Assembly (NCBI GenBank): GCA_002343775.1
Contig: DDSH01000012.1
Location: forward strand, 248,001-312,000
Reading direction: 5' to 3'
Source: Anaerolineales bacterium UBA2395
GTDB taxonomy: Bacteria > Chloroflexota > Anaerolineae > Anaerolineales > Villigracilaceae
Length of the DNA stretch: 64,000 nt
The first letter of the stretch is position 1. Each line of letters begins with the position of its first letter. Made by a program: the position numbers and the translations under genes. The notes under the pieces were generated by a model. That model made no database searches. It saw only the letters and a list, made by a program, of their open reading frames with translations, and had not been told where the DNA came from. Below are positions 8,460 to 16,607 of this stretch, in pieces.

Positions 8460-9710
8460 ATGACAACAAAATCAGACGTGCTCATTATCGGCGGTGGACC
8501 TGTGGGATTGAACTCTGCCTATTACCTTCTCAAAGCGGGGCGGAGGGTGACCATTCTCGACTCGAATGAGATCGGCAAAGGCAGCGGACATGGCAACGCC
8601 GGGCAGATCGTGCCGAGTCACATCGTCCCGCTGGCGGCGCCGGGAGTCGTTTCCTCCGCGCTCAAGTGGATGCTCGATCCGTCGCTCAGTCCGTTTGGGA
8701 TGAAGATCCGCCTCAGCCCGGCATACATCTTGTGGTTGATCCAGTTTGCGGCGGCGTGCAGTGAAGCGAATGTCACACGCAGCATCCCTTCGATGCGGAG
8801 TCTGGCACAGTTGAGTATGACCAATCTGCTCAACATGCTGGACGAGGAAAGGATCGAATGCCGCTATCAACAGACCGGCATCATCACTTTGTTCAAAGAT
8901 GAAAAAGCCTTCGCCGATGGCAAACACGAAGCCGAATTTTTGGGGAGGCACGGAGTTCCGACTGAAATTTTAGACAAAGCCGCTTTGCACGAATGCGAGC
9001 CGATTGCGCTGGACGATGTCATCGGCGGCGTGCATTTCACCGGTGACTCGTTCATGAATCCCGCCATCTTCCTCGCGGAGTTGGCGAAGCGTGTCCGCGA
9101 GATGGGTGCGGAGGTGCATGAGAACACAGCGGTCACGGGATTTGAGTCGGTGAGTGGAAAGATCACGAAGGTCAGAACCGCTTCCGGCGAGTTCGAGGCG
9201 GAGCATGTCGTCCTCGCGGCGGGCGCCTGGTCTCCCATCGTCGCGCGCGACCTGCGGCTCAAACTTCCCATTCAACCTGCGCGTGGATACAGCGTAACGG
9301 TGGCTGCGCCGCGCAACATGCCGCGCCATGCCTTCATCCTTGGGGATAGGCGTGTGGCGGTTTCGCCGTTTGGCGAGTTGCTGCGCTTCACGGGGCGGCT
9401 TGAAGTGGGCGAGTACAGCACCACGCCCGACCCAAAATGGCTTGCGCGGCTGGAAATGTTCGTGCGCGAGTACATTGAACTGGATGAAAAACTCGATGTG
9501 AAAGATGCCTGGGCTGGGCTCCGCCCGGTGACTCCTGACGGTATTCCCGCCATCGGGCGCGCACCGGGTCTTTCCAACCTGACAGTTGCCACGGGTCACG
9601 CGATGGTCGGTCTCTCGCTTGGACCCGGAACCGGACAACTCGTTTCCGAGTTGGTCAACGGGCAGAAGACGGCATTCGACTTGCGCCCGTTGAGTTTGGA
9701 CAGGTTCTAA
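8460..9710 (+). CDS. FAD-dependent D-amino acid dehydrogenase (DadA-like), probable D-hydroxyproline dehydrogenase
   Basis: 416 residues of the DAO/DadA fold. The FAD-binding GGGPVGLNSAYYL segment is near residue 11, and the C-terminal FAD-contact region contains GLRPVTPDGIPAIGR and GHAMVGLSLGPGTG. A GGAG lies 11 nt before the ATG. Following the hydroxyproline epimerase, it would oxidise cis-4-hydroxy-D-proline to the pyrroline that the DapA-family enzyme removes. It passes electrons to the respiratory chain or another acceptor. No 2-oxoglutarate semialdehyde dehydrogenase is visible nearby, so the pathway is incomplete within this window. Confidence 0.85.
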   Translation: MTTKSDVLIIGGGPVGLNSAYYLLKAGRRVTILDSNEIGKGSGHGNAGQIVPSHIVPLAAPGVVSSALKWMLDPSLSPFGMKIRLSPAYILWLIQFAAACSEANVTRSIPSMRSLAQLSMTNLLNMLDEERIECRYQQTGIITLFKDEKAFADGKHEAEFLGRHGVPTEILDKAALHECEPIALDDVIGGVHFTGDSFMNPAIFLAELAKRVREMGAEVHENTAVTGFESVSGKITKVRTASGEFEAEHVVLAAGAWSPIVARDLRLKLPIQPARGYSVTVAAPRNMPRHAFILGDRRVAVSPFGELLRFTGRLEVGEYSTTPDPKWLARLEMFVREYIELDEKLDVKDAWAGLRPVTPDGIPAIGRAPGLSNLTVATGHAMVGLSLGPGTGQLVSELVNGQKTAFDLRPLSLDRF

Positions 9711-9728
9711 CATCACAAAACAGAATCG

Positions 9729-9761
9729 AAAGGACGGGCGTCATGCCCGTCCTTTCTTCTT
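9729..9761 (+). terminator. Intrinsic terminator, hydroxyproline gene set
   Basis: AAAGGACGGGC pairs with GCCCGTCCTTT around a 5-nt loop, then TCTTCTT. It lies directly after the FAD dehydrogenase and may also serve the converging fasciclin gene. Confidence 0.8.
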
Positions 9762-9782
9762 GCAACACACACAGAGGAGAAT

Positions 9783-10763
9783 TTATTGAGGCGGGAGAAG
9801 AACCGCGTCAATGACATGGATCACACCGTTGGAGGCTTCGATGTCGGTAATAATGATCTCGACGGTGTCGTTCAGGAAGACCTTGCCGTCCGTCACGGTG
9901 ATGGTCAGGTCTTTGCCAAGCACGGTGGTGGCGCTGGTCAGACCGACCACATCCGCAGCCATGACCTTGCCGGAAACGACGTGGTAGAGCAGGATGTCGG
10001 TGAGGGCTTGCTTGTTCTCAGGCTTGAGCAGGTCTTCCACGGTTCCGGCGGGCAGCGCGGCGAAGGCATCATCGGTGGGGGCGAAGACAGTAAAGGGACC
10101 TTCTCCGCTCAGGGTTTCGACCAATTCCGCAGCCTGCAAAGCAGCCACGAGGGTGGTGAAGCGACCATCTGCCACAGCGATGTCCACGATGGTGTTGGAT
10201 TCAGCGGCTTCGTCAGAAGGCGGCAGGATGACCGCATCGATGACGTGGATTACGCCGTTGGAGGTCTCGATATCGGTGATGATGACTTGCGCATCGTTGA
10301 TATAGACGTTGCCCATATCGACCTTGATGGCAATGTCTTTGCCGAGCACGGTGGTGGCGCTTTCCAGCCCGGTCACGTCCGCAGCCATGACCTTGCCGGC
10401 GACAACGTGGTACAGCAGGATGTCGGTGAGGGCTTGCTTGTTCTCGGGCAGCAGCAGGCTTTCGACCGTGCCTTCAGGAAGGGCGGCAAAGGCGTCATCG
10501 GTGGGGGCGAAGACAGTGAAGGGACCTTCCCCCTTGAGGGTTTCCACCAAACCGGCGGCTTCGACTGCGGCGACCAGGGTGGTGAAGCGACCATCCGCTA
10601 CAGCGGTATCGACGATATCCGCCAGTTCGGGCTCGGGGGTGGCGGTGGGTTCGGGAATGGCGGTCGGCTCAGGCGCGGGGGTGGGGGTGGCGGCAGGAGC
10701 ACAGGCTGCCAGGACAAGGGAGACTGCAACGAGCAGTCCGACGAACAGGGAATTGCGTTTCAT
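9783..10763 (-). CDS. Fasciclin (FAS1) lipoprotein with two FAS1 domains
   Basis: 326 residues. The lipoprotein signal reads MKRNSLFVGLL, then VLAACAP with the acylated Cys near residue 21. A Thr/Pro/Glu-rich spacer (TPTPAPEPTAIPEPTATPEP) follows. Then come two near-identical FAS1 domains of about 130 residues, each with a GRFTTLVAA start, FTVFAPTDDAFAALP and LLYHVV. The repeats look like a recent internal duplication. Such proteins act in adhesion or matrix contacts at the cell surface. ATG 10763 is chosen over the in-frame GTG at 10775 because it gives a normal signal peptide with a purine-rich site upstream. Confidence 0.92.
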   Translation of the reverse strand: MKRNSLFVGLLVAVSLVLAACAPAATPTPAPEPTAIPEPTATPEPELADIVDTAVADGRFTTLVAAVEAAGLVETLKGEGPFTVFAPTDDAFAALPEGTVESLLLPENKQALTDILLYHVVAGKVMAADVTGLESATTVLGKDIAIKVDMGNVYINDAQVIITDIETSNGVIHVIDAVILPPSDEAAESNTIVDIAVADGRFTTLVAALQAAELVETLSGEGPFTVFAPTDDAFAALPAGTVEDLLKPENKQALTDILLYHVVSGKVMAADVVGLTSATTVLGKDLTITVTDGKVFLNDTVEIIITDIEASNGVIHVIDAVLLPPQ

Positions 10764-10833
10764 ATCTCTTTTCACTCCATTGACATAAGATTTGGTCTGT
10801 TATTTGCAAAGGTTTTGCAAATATATTGTCTCT

Positions 10834-10861
10834 ATTGTATATGTTTTGCACAGAGAGTCAA
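10834..10861 (-). promoter_or_regulatory. Promoter of the fasciclin gene
   Basis: Minus-strand TTGACT (10856-10861), a 16-nt spacer, then TACAAT (10834-10839), about 70 nt upstream of the start. Confidence 0.6.
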
Positions 10862-11135
10862 TGGGTTTGTCCGGGCTCTAATAATCTTATTATTCTTATC
10901 TTTTTTATCTTATTTTTAATTTTCATCCAGTCGCTAGGAAGGGACTCAAGCCCGTCCTTGCCTGACTGAAGCCAATTATGAGAAAAACATGGAATGGTCT
11001 GAAAATCCCCGGTATTTTTGGGGTGATTTTTCGGAGGTTTTCCCCTGCTGATTACCGACGCAGTTTCGTAATTGAATTAGTTTGACCAATAAACTAATTC
11101 CCCTTACAATACTGAATTCATCAAAAAGTTTGAGG
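10862..11135. other. AT-rich intergenic region between fasciclin and glycogen phosphorylase genes
   Basis: Divergent promoter region with no gene seen. It contains poly-pyrimidine and TTATT-rich stretches near 10880-10920 and a CCCCGG/TTTGGGG hairpin near 11005-11025. No recognisable RNA gene. Confidence 0.5.
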
Positions 11136-11141
11136 TATGAT
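11136..11141 (+). promoter_or_regulatory. -10 box 9 nt from the glgP start codon
   Basis: TATGAT with nine bases before ATG 11151 and no Shine-Dalgarno, implying a transcript that begins at or within a few bases of the start codon. Confidence 0.5.
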
Positions 11142-11150
11142 AACGCCGCT

Positions 11151-13286
11151 ATGGAATTCTTAACTTCCCCTTCCCAAAAATTCGATCTACCCAAGCGCAT
11201 CGTGCGCCTTGGTGAACTTGCCACCAATCTTTGGTGGTCCTGGCACCCCGAAGCGGCACATCTGTTTGGCCGCCTGGATTATGACTTGTGGGAGCGGCTC
11301 GGTCACAACCCGATCCGCCTGCTGAATGAAGTTGGGCGTACACGCCTGAACCAACTCGCCAAGGACAAAGAATATCTTGCACAATACGACGCGCTCTTTG
11401 CCGCCTTCGACGACTACTTCAGCAAAGCCTCCTGGTCGCAAAAAACGCATGCCGGCTTGAAAAAACCCATTGCCTACTTCTCGATGGAATACGGCTTGCA
11501 TGAAACCTTGCCGATCTACTCCGGCGGCTTGGGCGTCCTTTCCGGCGACCACCTCAAGGAAGCCTCAGATCTCGGCCTGCCGTTCATTGGCGTCGGCTTC
11601 ATGTACGCGCAGGGCTACTTCTCCCAGCGCATCACCGAAGACGGCTGGCAGGAAGCGCTCAACAACCCGCTCAACTTTGACAACCTGCCTGTCTCGCTTG
11701 TCAAGAAAAATGGGAAGCCGGTCATCATTTCCTTTGATTTCCCCGATAGAAAACTAAACGCCCAAATTTGGGAAGTGCGCGTCGGGCGTGTGCCGCTCTA
11801 CCTGCTCGACTCCAACGTCGAAGGCAACAGCGACTACGACCGCCTGCTCACCGCCCGTCTGTACTGGTCCGACCTTGATCGCCGTGTCATGCAGGAAGTA
11901 CTGCTGGGGATCGGCGGAGTCCGCGCGCTGCGGGCATTGGATTATGACCCCGCCGTCTGGCATATGAACGAAGGGCACGCTTCCTTCCTGACCCTGGAGC
12001 GGATTCGTGAACTCGTTGAAGAGGGCATCCCCTTTGGCGATGCTGCCAACGCCACCCGCAGGCAGAACGTCTTCACCACCCACACCCCTGTCCCTGCCGG
12101 GAATGATGAATTCCCGCTCTGGCTCATCGAAAAATACCTCGGCAATTATTGGGGCGATCTCGGGCTCACCCGCGAACAATTCATGGATGTTGCCAAACAT
12201 CAAACCCCGCACGGTGACATGTACTCCATGCCTGTCCTTGCACTCAAACTGTCTGGCGGCTCGAACGGCGTTTCAGAACTGCACGGCGAAGTCTCGCGCG
12301 ATATGTGGAAGTTCCTGTGGTCTGACCGCGACGTGAAGGATGTGCCCATTCAGCATGTCACCAACGGCGTCCACACCCGCAACTGGATGGCGCGCCGTAT
12401 GAACGTCTTGCTCGAAAAGCACCTCGGTGCCGACTGGTACGACAACCTCGACGACCATGAACTGATGGAACGCATCGACCAAATTCCAGATAAGGAAGTG
12501 TGGGGAGTCCACCTGCACCTCAAACGCAAACTTTCCTTTTACCTGAAAGAGCGCGTGCGTGACCGCTGGACGAAGGGCGGCTTCCACCCGGTGCAGGTGG
12601 TGGCTTCGGGCGTGCTCATCAACCCTTACGCGCTGACCATTGGCTTTGCCCGCCGCTTTGCCACCTACAAACGGGCCAGCCTCATCCTCTCGGATGTGGA
12701 ACGCCTGCTTGAATTGATCAACCGCCCGAACATGCCAGTGCAGATCATCTTTGCAGGCAAGGCGCATCCCGCCGACGACCCCGGCAAGAAACTCATTCAA
12801 CAGGTGTATCGCACGGTCAAAAAAGCCGAAACCGGCGGTCGGATCGTCTTTGTGGAAGATTATGAAATGAATCTCGCCCGCTACCTCGTTCAGGGGGTGG
12901 ATGTGTGGATGAATACCCCGCGCCGCCCGTACGAAGCCAGCGGCACCAGCGGTATGAAAGCCGCCATCAACGGCGTGCCCAACTTCTCCATCATGGACGG
13001 TTGGTGGTGTGAAGCCTATAACGGCAAGAACGGTTGGAAGATCGGCGACGAGACAAAATACAATTCGAACGAAGAGCAGGATGCTGCCGATGCCGAAAGC
13101 CTGTTCACCATGCTCGAACATCAGATCATCCCGAAATACTACAACCGCGATCCGCGCGATTTGATGTCTGCCGACTGGGTTGCAACCATGAAGGAATCCA
13201 TGAAGACGGTTATTCCGCAGTTTTCCACCCGCCGCATGGTAAAGGAATATGTCGAGAAGTTCTACGTCCCGGCATTGAAAAAGTAA
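11151..13286 (+). CDS. glgP: Alpha-glucan (glycogen) phosphorylase
   Basis: 711 residues, GT35 family of the shorter bacterial/archaeal type. It releases glucose-1-phosphate from glycogen or maltodextrin using pyridoxal phosphate. Visible family segments are LATNLWWSWHPEA at the start, YFSMEYGLHETLPIYSGGLG, HMNEGHASF, the glycan-site VTNGVHTRNW, and EASGTSGMKAAINGVPN with the PLP Lys near residue 603. ATG 11151 is preferred to upstream in-frame codons because homology begins there. The rhodanese gene follows after 39 nt. Confidence 0.95.
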   Translation: MEFLTSPSQKFDLPKRIVRLGELATNLWWSWHPEAAHLFGRLDYDLWERLGHNPIRLLNEVGRTRLNQLAKDKEYLAQYDALFAAFDDYFSKASWSQKTHAGLKKPIAYFSMEYGLHETLPIYSGGLGVLSGDHLKEASDLGLPFIGVGFMYAQGYFSQRITEDGWQEALNNPLNFDNLPVSLVKKNGKPVIISFDFPDRKLNAQIWEVRVGRVPLYLLDSNVEGNSDYDRLLTARLYWSDLDRRVMQEVLLGIGGVRALRALDYDPAVWHMNEGHASFLTLERIRELVEEGIPFGDAANATRRQNVFTTHTPVPAGNDEFPLWLIEKYLGNYWGDLGLTREQFMDVAKHQTPHGDMYSMPVLALKLSGGSNGVSELHGEVSRDMWKFLWSDRDVKDVPIQHVTNGVHTRNWMARRMNVLLEKHLGADWYDNLDDHELMERIDQIPDKEVWGVHLHLKRKLSFYLKERVRDRWTKGGFHPVQVVASGVLINPYALTIGFARRFATYKRASLILSDVERLLELINRPNMPVQIIFAGKAHPADDPGKKLIQQVYRTVKKAETGGRIVFVEDYEMNLARYLVQGVDVWMNTPRRPYEASGTSGMKAAINGVPNFSIMDGWWCEAYNGKNGWKIGDETKYNSNEEQDAADAESLFTMLEHQIIPKYYNRDPRDLMSADWVATMKESMKTVIPQFSTRRMVKEYVEKFYVPALKK

Positions 13287-13325
13287 GGGCAAATTCCGGG
13301 TCGCTCTTATTACAAAGGATCGAAC

Positions 13326-13670
13326 ATGCTCCCTGAGATCACGGTTACCCAACTTTCCGAGAAACTGAAATCTGACGAGGCATTCGTCCTGCTGGATGTG
13401 CGCGAACTTCCAGAGTTGGATCAAGCCAAAATCGAAGACCGCAGGCTCGAGGTCACGCCAATGAGCCGGCTGGCACAGGAGGGGGTCGATGCGCTGCCTG
13501 CGTCGGTCAGGGCGCAGGAGGTTCCCGTCTACATTCTGTGCCATCATGGCAATCGCAGCATGCAGGTGACGACGTGGCTGATGCGTTTTGAATACAAAAA
13601 TGTGTTCAATATCCGCGGCGGGATCGATGCCTATGCTACCCAGATCGACTCTTCGGTCGGGCGCTATTAA
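13326..13670 (+). CDS. Rhodanese-like domain protein
   Basis: 114 residues, a single rhodanese domain. LLDVRELPEL is near the start, the active-site Cys73 lies in ILCHHGNRSM, and FNIRGGIDAY is near the end. It probably transfers sulfane sulfur or binds thiol intermediates in the cytosol. It follows glgP by 39 nt with AAAGGA upstream and ends at a strong terminator, so it is probably co-transcribed with glgP. No functional link to glycogen is obvious. Confidence 0.9.
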   Translation: MLPEITVTQLSEKLKSDEAFVLLDVRELPELDQAKIEDRRLEVTPMSRLAQEGVDALPASVRAQEVPVYILCHHGNRSMQVTTWLMRFEYKNVFNIRGGIDAYATQIDSSVGRY

Positions 13671-13676
13671 TCTGCC

Positions 13677-13709
13677 AAACTCCTCCATGACGGAGGAGTT
13701 TTCTTTTTT
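13677..13709 (+). terminator. Intrinsic terminator after the rhodanese gene
   Basis: AACTCCTCC pairs with GGAGGAGTT around a short loop, then TTCTTTTTT. Confidence 0.85.
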
Positions 13710-13710
13710 A

Positions 13711-13908
13711 AACCAGACTGCCACCCTTGCGGATGGCAATCGTGGGGCGCTGTGGCTTCCTTGACTTACTTGAGGAGGGATGCCACAGCGCTGGGTTTAA
13801 TGCTACTATCCATGTTAGACATCACCTCCTCCTTTCATAAGGATGGCGGTTCAATTTGTTTGCCCCCGACAACGGTAAAAGTATGTCACAATTTAAATCG
13901 GATGTCAA
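13711..13908 (-). ncRNA. Candidate small RNA or leader transcript with a micro-ORF
   Basis: The minus strand carries TTGACA (13903-13908), exactly 17 nt, then CATACT (13880-13885), so transcription should begin near 13873. The transcript would include the 18-codon ORF below, then a perfect 10-bp stem (GCGCTGTGGC 13782-13791 with GCCACAGCGC 13747-13756). A TGCCATCC-GCAA-GGGTGGCA hairpin with a GNRA-type loop (about 13718-13737) follows. No larger gene follows before the rhodanese terminator, so it may be a free-standing RNA. The extent is a guess from promoter and structure. Confidence 0.5.
13766..13822 (-). CDS. 18-residue micro-ORF with a very strong Shine-Dalgarno
   Basis: Reads MSNMDSSIKPSAVASLLK and stops at 13766. 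AAAGGAGGAGGTG ends directly before the ATG, the strongest ribosome site in the window, and a canonical promoter lies upstream. CCTCCTC within its Ser-Leu-Leu codons is complementary to GAGGAGG of its own ribosome site, and it lies in the loop of the 10-bp stem. That hints at self-controlled translation. Not a known peptide; it could be regulatory rather than functional as a protein. Confidence 0.4.
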   Translation of the reverse strand: MSNMDSSIKPSAVASLLK

Positions 13909-14063
13909 TAGCCCGAATTCGATTCTCACAAAATTGTAATACGAGAAACGCCCAAAACTGCCAGAATTTCGAAAAAATTGATAGCCTTTGAGAGTCTCCG
14001 CAAGCCTTGTGGGGCTATCCTCGAGCAATCCCTGCCGTTGCGGCAAAAGAAACTGGAGCAATC

Positions 14064-15653
14064 ATGAAAAACACCCCCAACAAACTCTGGATCATCGTCC
14101 TAGCCCTTGGCTGGCTGTTCGATCTCCTCTTCTGGGAGAAAGCCCCCGGTATTAACTTCGCCATTTTCTGGACGGCTTGTCTCATTGCCGCCTTCTACCT
14201 GCTTCTCAGCGACGGGCTTCGCCCGCAGCGCCCCTCCCTTTATTTGATCCCCCTCTTTGGCTTTTTCGCCGCTGTCACCTTCATCCGCGCCGAGCCGATG
14301 ACCACCTTCCTTGCCTACACCTTCACCATGTTCACGCTGACCATCCTTGCTGTCACCTATCTTGGCGGGCGCTGGATGCAATACACGCTGGTGGATTACA
14401 TTGGAAAAGCCTTCGGTTTGATGGGAAGCCTGATCGCCCGCCCCATGACATTTGCAATGAATGTACGCAAGACCCAAGCCGAGGCGGGAGTCAAACCTTC
14501 CAAATACAATGTCATGCCCATCGTGCGCGGATTGGTCATTGCCCTGCCCATCGTGGCGATCTTCGCCTCCCTGCTTGCCTCCGCCGATGTGGTCTTCGGT
14601 CAACGGCTGGAAGACTTCATCGAAGCATTCAAACTCGAAGACCTGCCCGAATATATCTTCCGCATGATCTACATCCTCGTCATTGGGTATGCGCTGGCGG
14701 GGATCATCTTGCACGCCTCGACCGAATCGAAGGATGAAAAACTCGCCGGTATCGACAAACCCGTCATTCCCGCCTTCCTCGGTTTCATCGAATCGACCAT
14801 CATCCTTGGAAGCGTGGTGGCGCTCTTCGTTGTCTTCGTTGTTATTCAATTCCAGTATTTCTTCGGCGGCACAACCAACATCAATGTGGAAGGCTATACC
14901 TATGCTGAGTACGCCCGCCGAGGTTTTGGCGAACTGGTTACGGTGGCTTTCTTTGCCCTGTTGATGCTGCTCACCCTGAGTGCGGTCACAAAGCGCGAAA
15001 CCGAAACACAACGAAAAGTCTATTCAGGTTTGGGGGTTGCGCTGGTCTTGCTTCTTCTGGTCATGCTTGTCTCTGCCTACCAGCGTCTTAACCTGTATGA
15101 AGCGGTTTACGGCTTCTCGCGCCTGCGCACCTATACTCATATCTTCCTTGTGTGGATCGGTTTACTCCTTGTTGCAACCATCATTTTGGAAATTCTGCGC
15201 AAAGAGCGCATGTTCACCTTTGCCCTGCTCATCGCTTCCTTTGGATTTGCTGTCTCGCTGCCCATCCTGAATGTGGATGCGTTCATCGTCAATCAAAACA
15301 TCCGGCGCGAAGTTCAGGAAAAGAACGCCGTCGATCTGGACTCGCAATACTTCATCGAACTCTCCGATGATGCGGTTCCTGCGCTTGTGAAAGCGCTTCA
15401 AACCCCGGCCCTGCCTGATTCCGTCCATGAGAAGGTTGCCGCCGCCTTGGCCTGTATCCGTTACGAGCGTGAGTTAGGAGACCGGGGAGATTCCTGGCAA
15501 TCGTTCCATGTCTCCCGTCTCGTCGCGGACAATGCCTTGGCATCTGTGGCGGATGAGATCAGCCGGTTCAAAATGGATACCAGCGGGTATCCTGTGCAAA
15601 CCATTGCCCCGTCGGGCGAGGAATATCCCTGTTCGCAATACTATTATGATTAA
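14064..15653 (+). CDS. Multi-pass membrane protein, DUF4173-like
   Basis: 529 residues with roughly a dozen hydrophobic helices. The segments LRTYTHIFLVWIGLLLVAT and LPILNVDAFIVNQNI are typical of the DUF4153/DUF4173 proteins. After the last helix a soluble tail of about 100 residues begins DLDSQYFIELSDDAVPALV. Such proteins often sit with two-component or cell-envelope genes, but their activity is unknown. ATG 14064 has a weak GGAG 5-8 nt upstream; an earlier GTG at 14007 would add a non-hydrophobic, unlikely N-terminus. Confidence 0.8.
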   Translation: MKNTPNKLWIIVLALGWLFDLLFWEKAPGINFAIFWTACLIAAFYLLLSDGLRPQRPSLYLIPLFGFFAAVTFIRAEPMTTFLAYTFTMFTLTILAVTYLGGRWMQYTLVDYIGKAFGLMGSLIARPMTFAMNVRKTQAEAGVKPSKYNVMPIVRGLVIALPIVAIFASLLASADVVFGQRLEDFIEAFKLEDLPEYIFRMIYILVIGYALAGIILHASTESKDEKLAGIDKPVIPAFLGFIESTIILGSVVALFVVFVVIQFQYFFGGTTNINVEGYTYAEYARRGFGELVTVAFFALLMLLTLSAVTKRETETQRKVYSGLGVALVLLLLVMLVSAYQRLNLYEAVYGFSRLRTYTHIFLVWIGLLLVATIILEILRKERMFTFALLIASFGFAVSLPILNVDAFIVNQNIRREVQEKNAVDLDSQYFIELSDDAVPALVKALQTPALPDSVHEKVAAALACIRYERELGDRGDSWQSFHVSRLVADNALASVADEISRFKMDTSGYPVQTIAPSGEEYPCSQYYYD

Positions 15654-15662
15654 TGCAATCTA

Positions 15663-15704
15663 TGCAAAGGCGCCGGATGAAATCCGGCGCCTCTTTGCTT
15701 TAAG
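15663..15704 (+). terminator. Intrinsic terminator after the DUF4173-like gene
   Basis: AGGCGCCGGAT pairs with ATCCGGCGCCT around GAA; flanking AAA and CTTTGCTTT extend it. It also stands before the converging kinase-like gene. Confidence 0.85.
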
Positions 15705-15808
15705 TCAGGCGGTTATTAAAGATGCAAGCAGACCCGTCTGGTCGTATCTTGCAATAAGGTCAGCGTTTATCCGCGTATTCTTTATTCCAAAACCGGGGTT
15801 GGGCGTGG

Positions 15809-16498
15809 TTACGATCTCTGCGACGTAGCCAGCCGGTGCGTTCGATGGCACTGCAGCACATCCGAGACCGTATCAGCGAGGATGCGGTCCACCTGGATCG
15901 AATCGATAGTGGGTTTATCGGTTTCGAACAGGGGCATGCGGGAGCGCTCGGCTTCGAGGATCCAATCCACTGCCAGTTCGGGGGCGATCTTGCCGGTGTT
16001 GATCACCAGGTCGAAGGCATGGATGGCACCCCACGGGACTTTGTAAAACTCCTCCACGAACGACAGGCGCACCTTGTCGTTCTCTTTGACCACCGCTTCT
16101 GCCTGCTCGAAGGAGATGTTTTGATTGCCCATCACGCGCCCGACCCGCACGCCAAAGGGGGCTTGCAGCCGCACATGCAGCACATCTGCAAAGCTGCCAA
16201 GCACCTCGAAGCCGCTGCGCCCAAGCAGGACTACATTCCCATGATGGGCAACGGCTTGAATGACATGGTCGAGCATTTTGACCATCACATCCCGCTGTTT
16301 CACACGTTGGGCGTCGAACCGCTCCCAAAAGGAGGGCAGGCTTTCATACTCCTTGTCGAACTCCACCATCCCATATTGCTTAAGGACCTGTGCGATGAAA
16401 TGTTTATCTACAAAGTGGTAACCCAATGACTGGGCTGTTTTTTGTGCAATGGCATCCCCTTCACTGCCGAACTCTCTGGAGATCGTGATCACGGACAT
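15809..16498 (-). CDS. Cytidylate kinase-like family protein
   Basis: 229 residues beginning MSVITISREFGSEGDAIAQ, the family version of a P-loop region, followed by GYHFVDKHFI and an HGNVVLLGRSG segment. This matches the cytidylate-kinase-like proteins that resemble Cmk but lack its CMP-specific insert, so the real phosphate acceptor is unknown. The start at 16498 is chosen for AAAGGAG 10 nt upstream and because homology begins there. The exonuclease gene lies 109 nt upstream on the same strand. Confidence 0.8.
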   Translation of the reverse strand: MSVITISREFGSEGDAIAQKTAQSLGYHFVDKHFIAQVLKQYGMVEFDKEYESLPSFWERFDAQRVKQRDVMVKMLDHVIQAVAHHGNVVLLGRSGFEVLGSFADVLHVRLQAPFGVRVGRVMGNQNISFEQAEAVVKENDKVRLSFVEEFYKVPWGAIHAFDLVINTGKIAPELAVDWILEAERSRMPLFETDKPTIDSIQVDRILADTVSDVLQCHRTHRLATSQRS

Positions 16499-16607
16499 GG
16501 CGCAAACTCCTTTCCGTAATACAGGTTGTTCCACTTTGATTATGTCACGGAGTCAGCGCTTTTTCAATGTTGTTTGGGGATCGGAACGCAGAGATTTGGA
16601 GAAAATC

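Noticed and set aside
10862..11135. Possible RNA gene or riboswitch before glgP
   Set aside because: Only weak AT-rich stems; no recognisable conserved structure, and the gene has a -10 box 9 nt from its start.
12273..13739. 488-residue open frame opposite glgP
   Set aside because: Runs antisense to glgP, the rhodanese gene and a terminator and shows no family motif.
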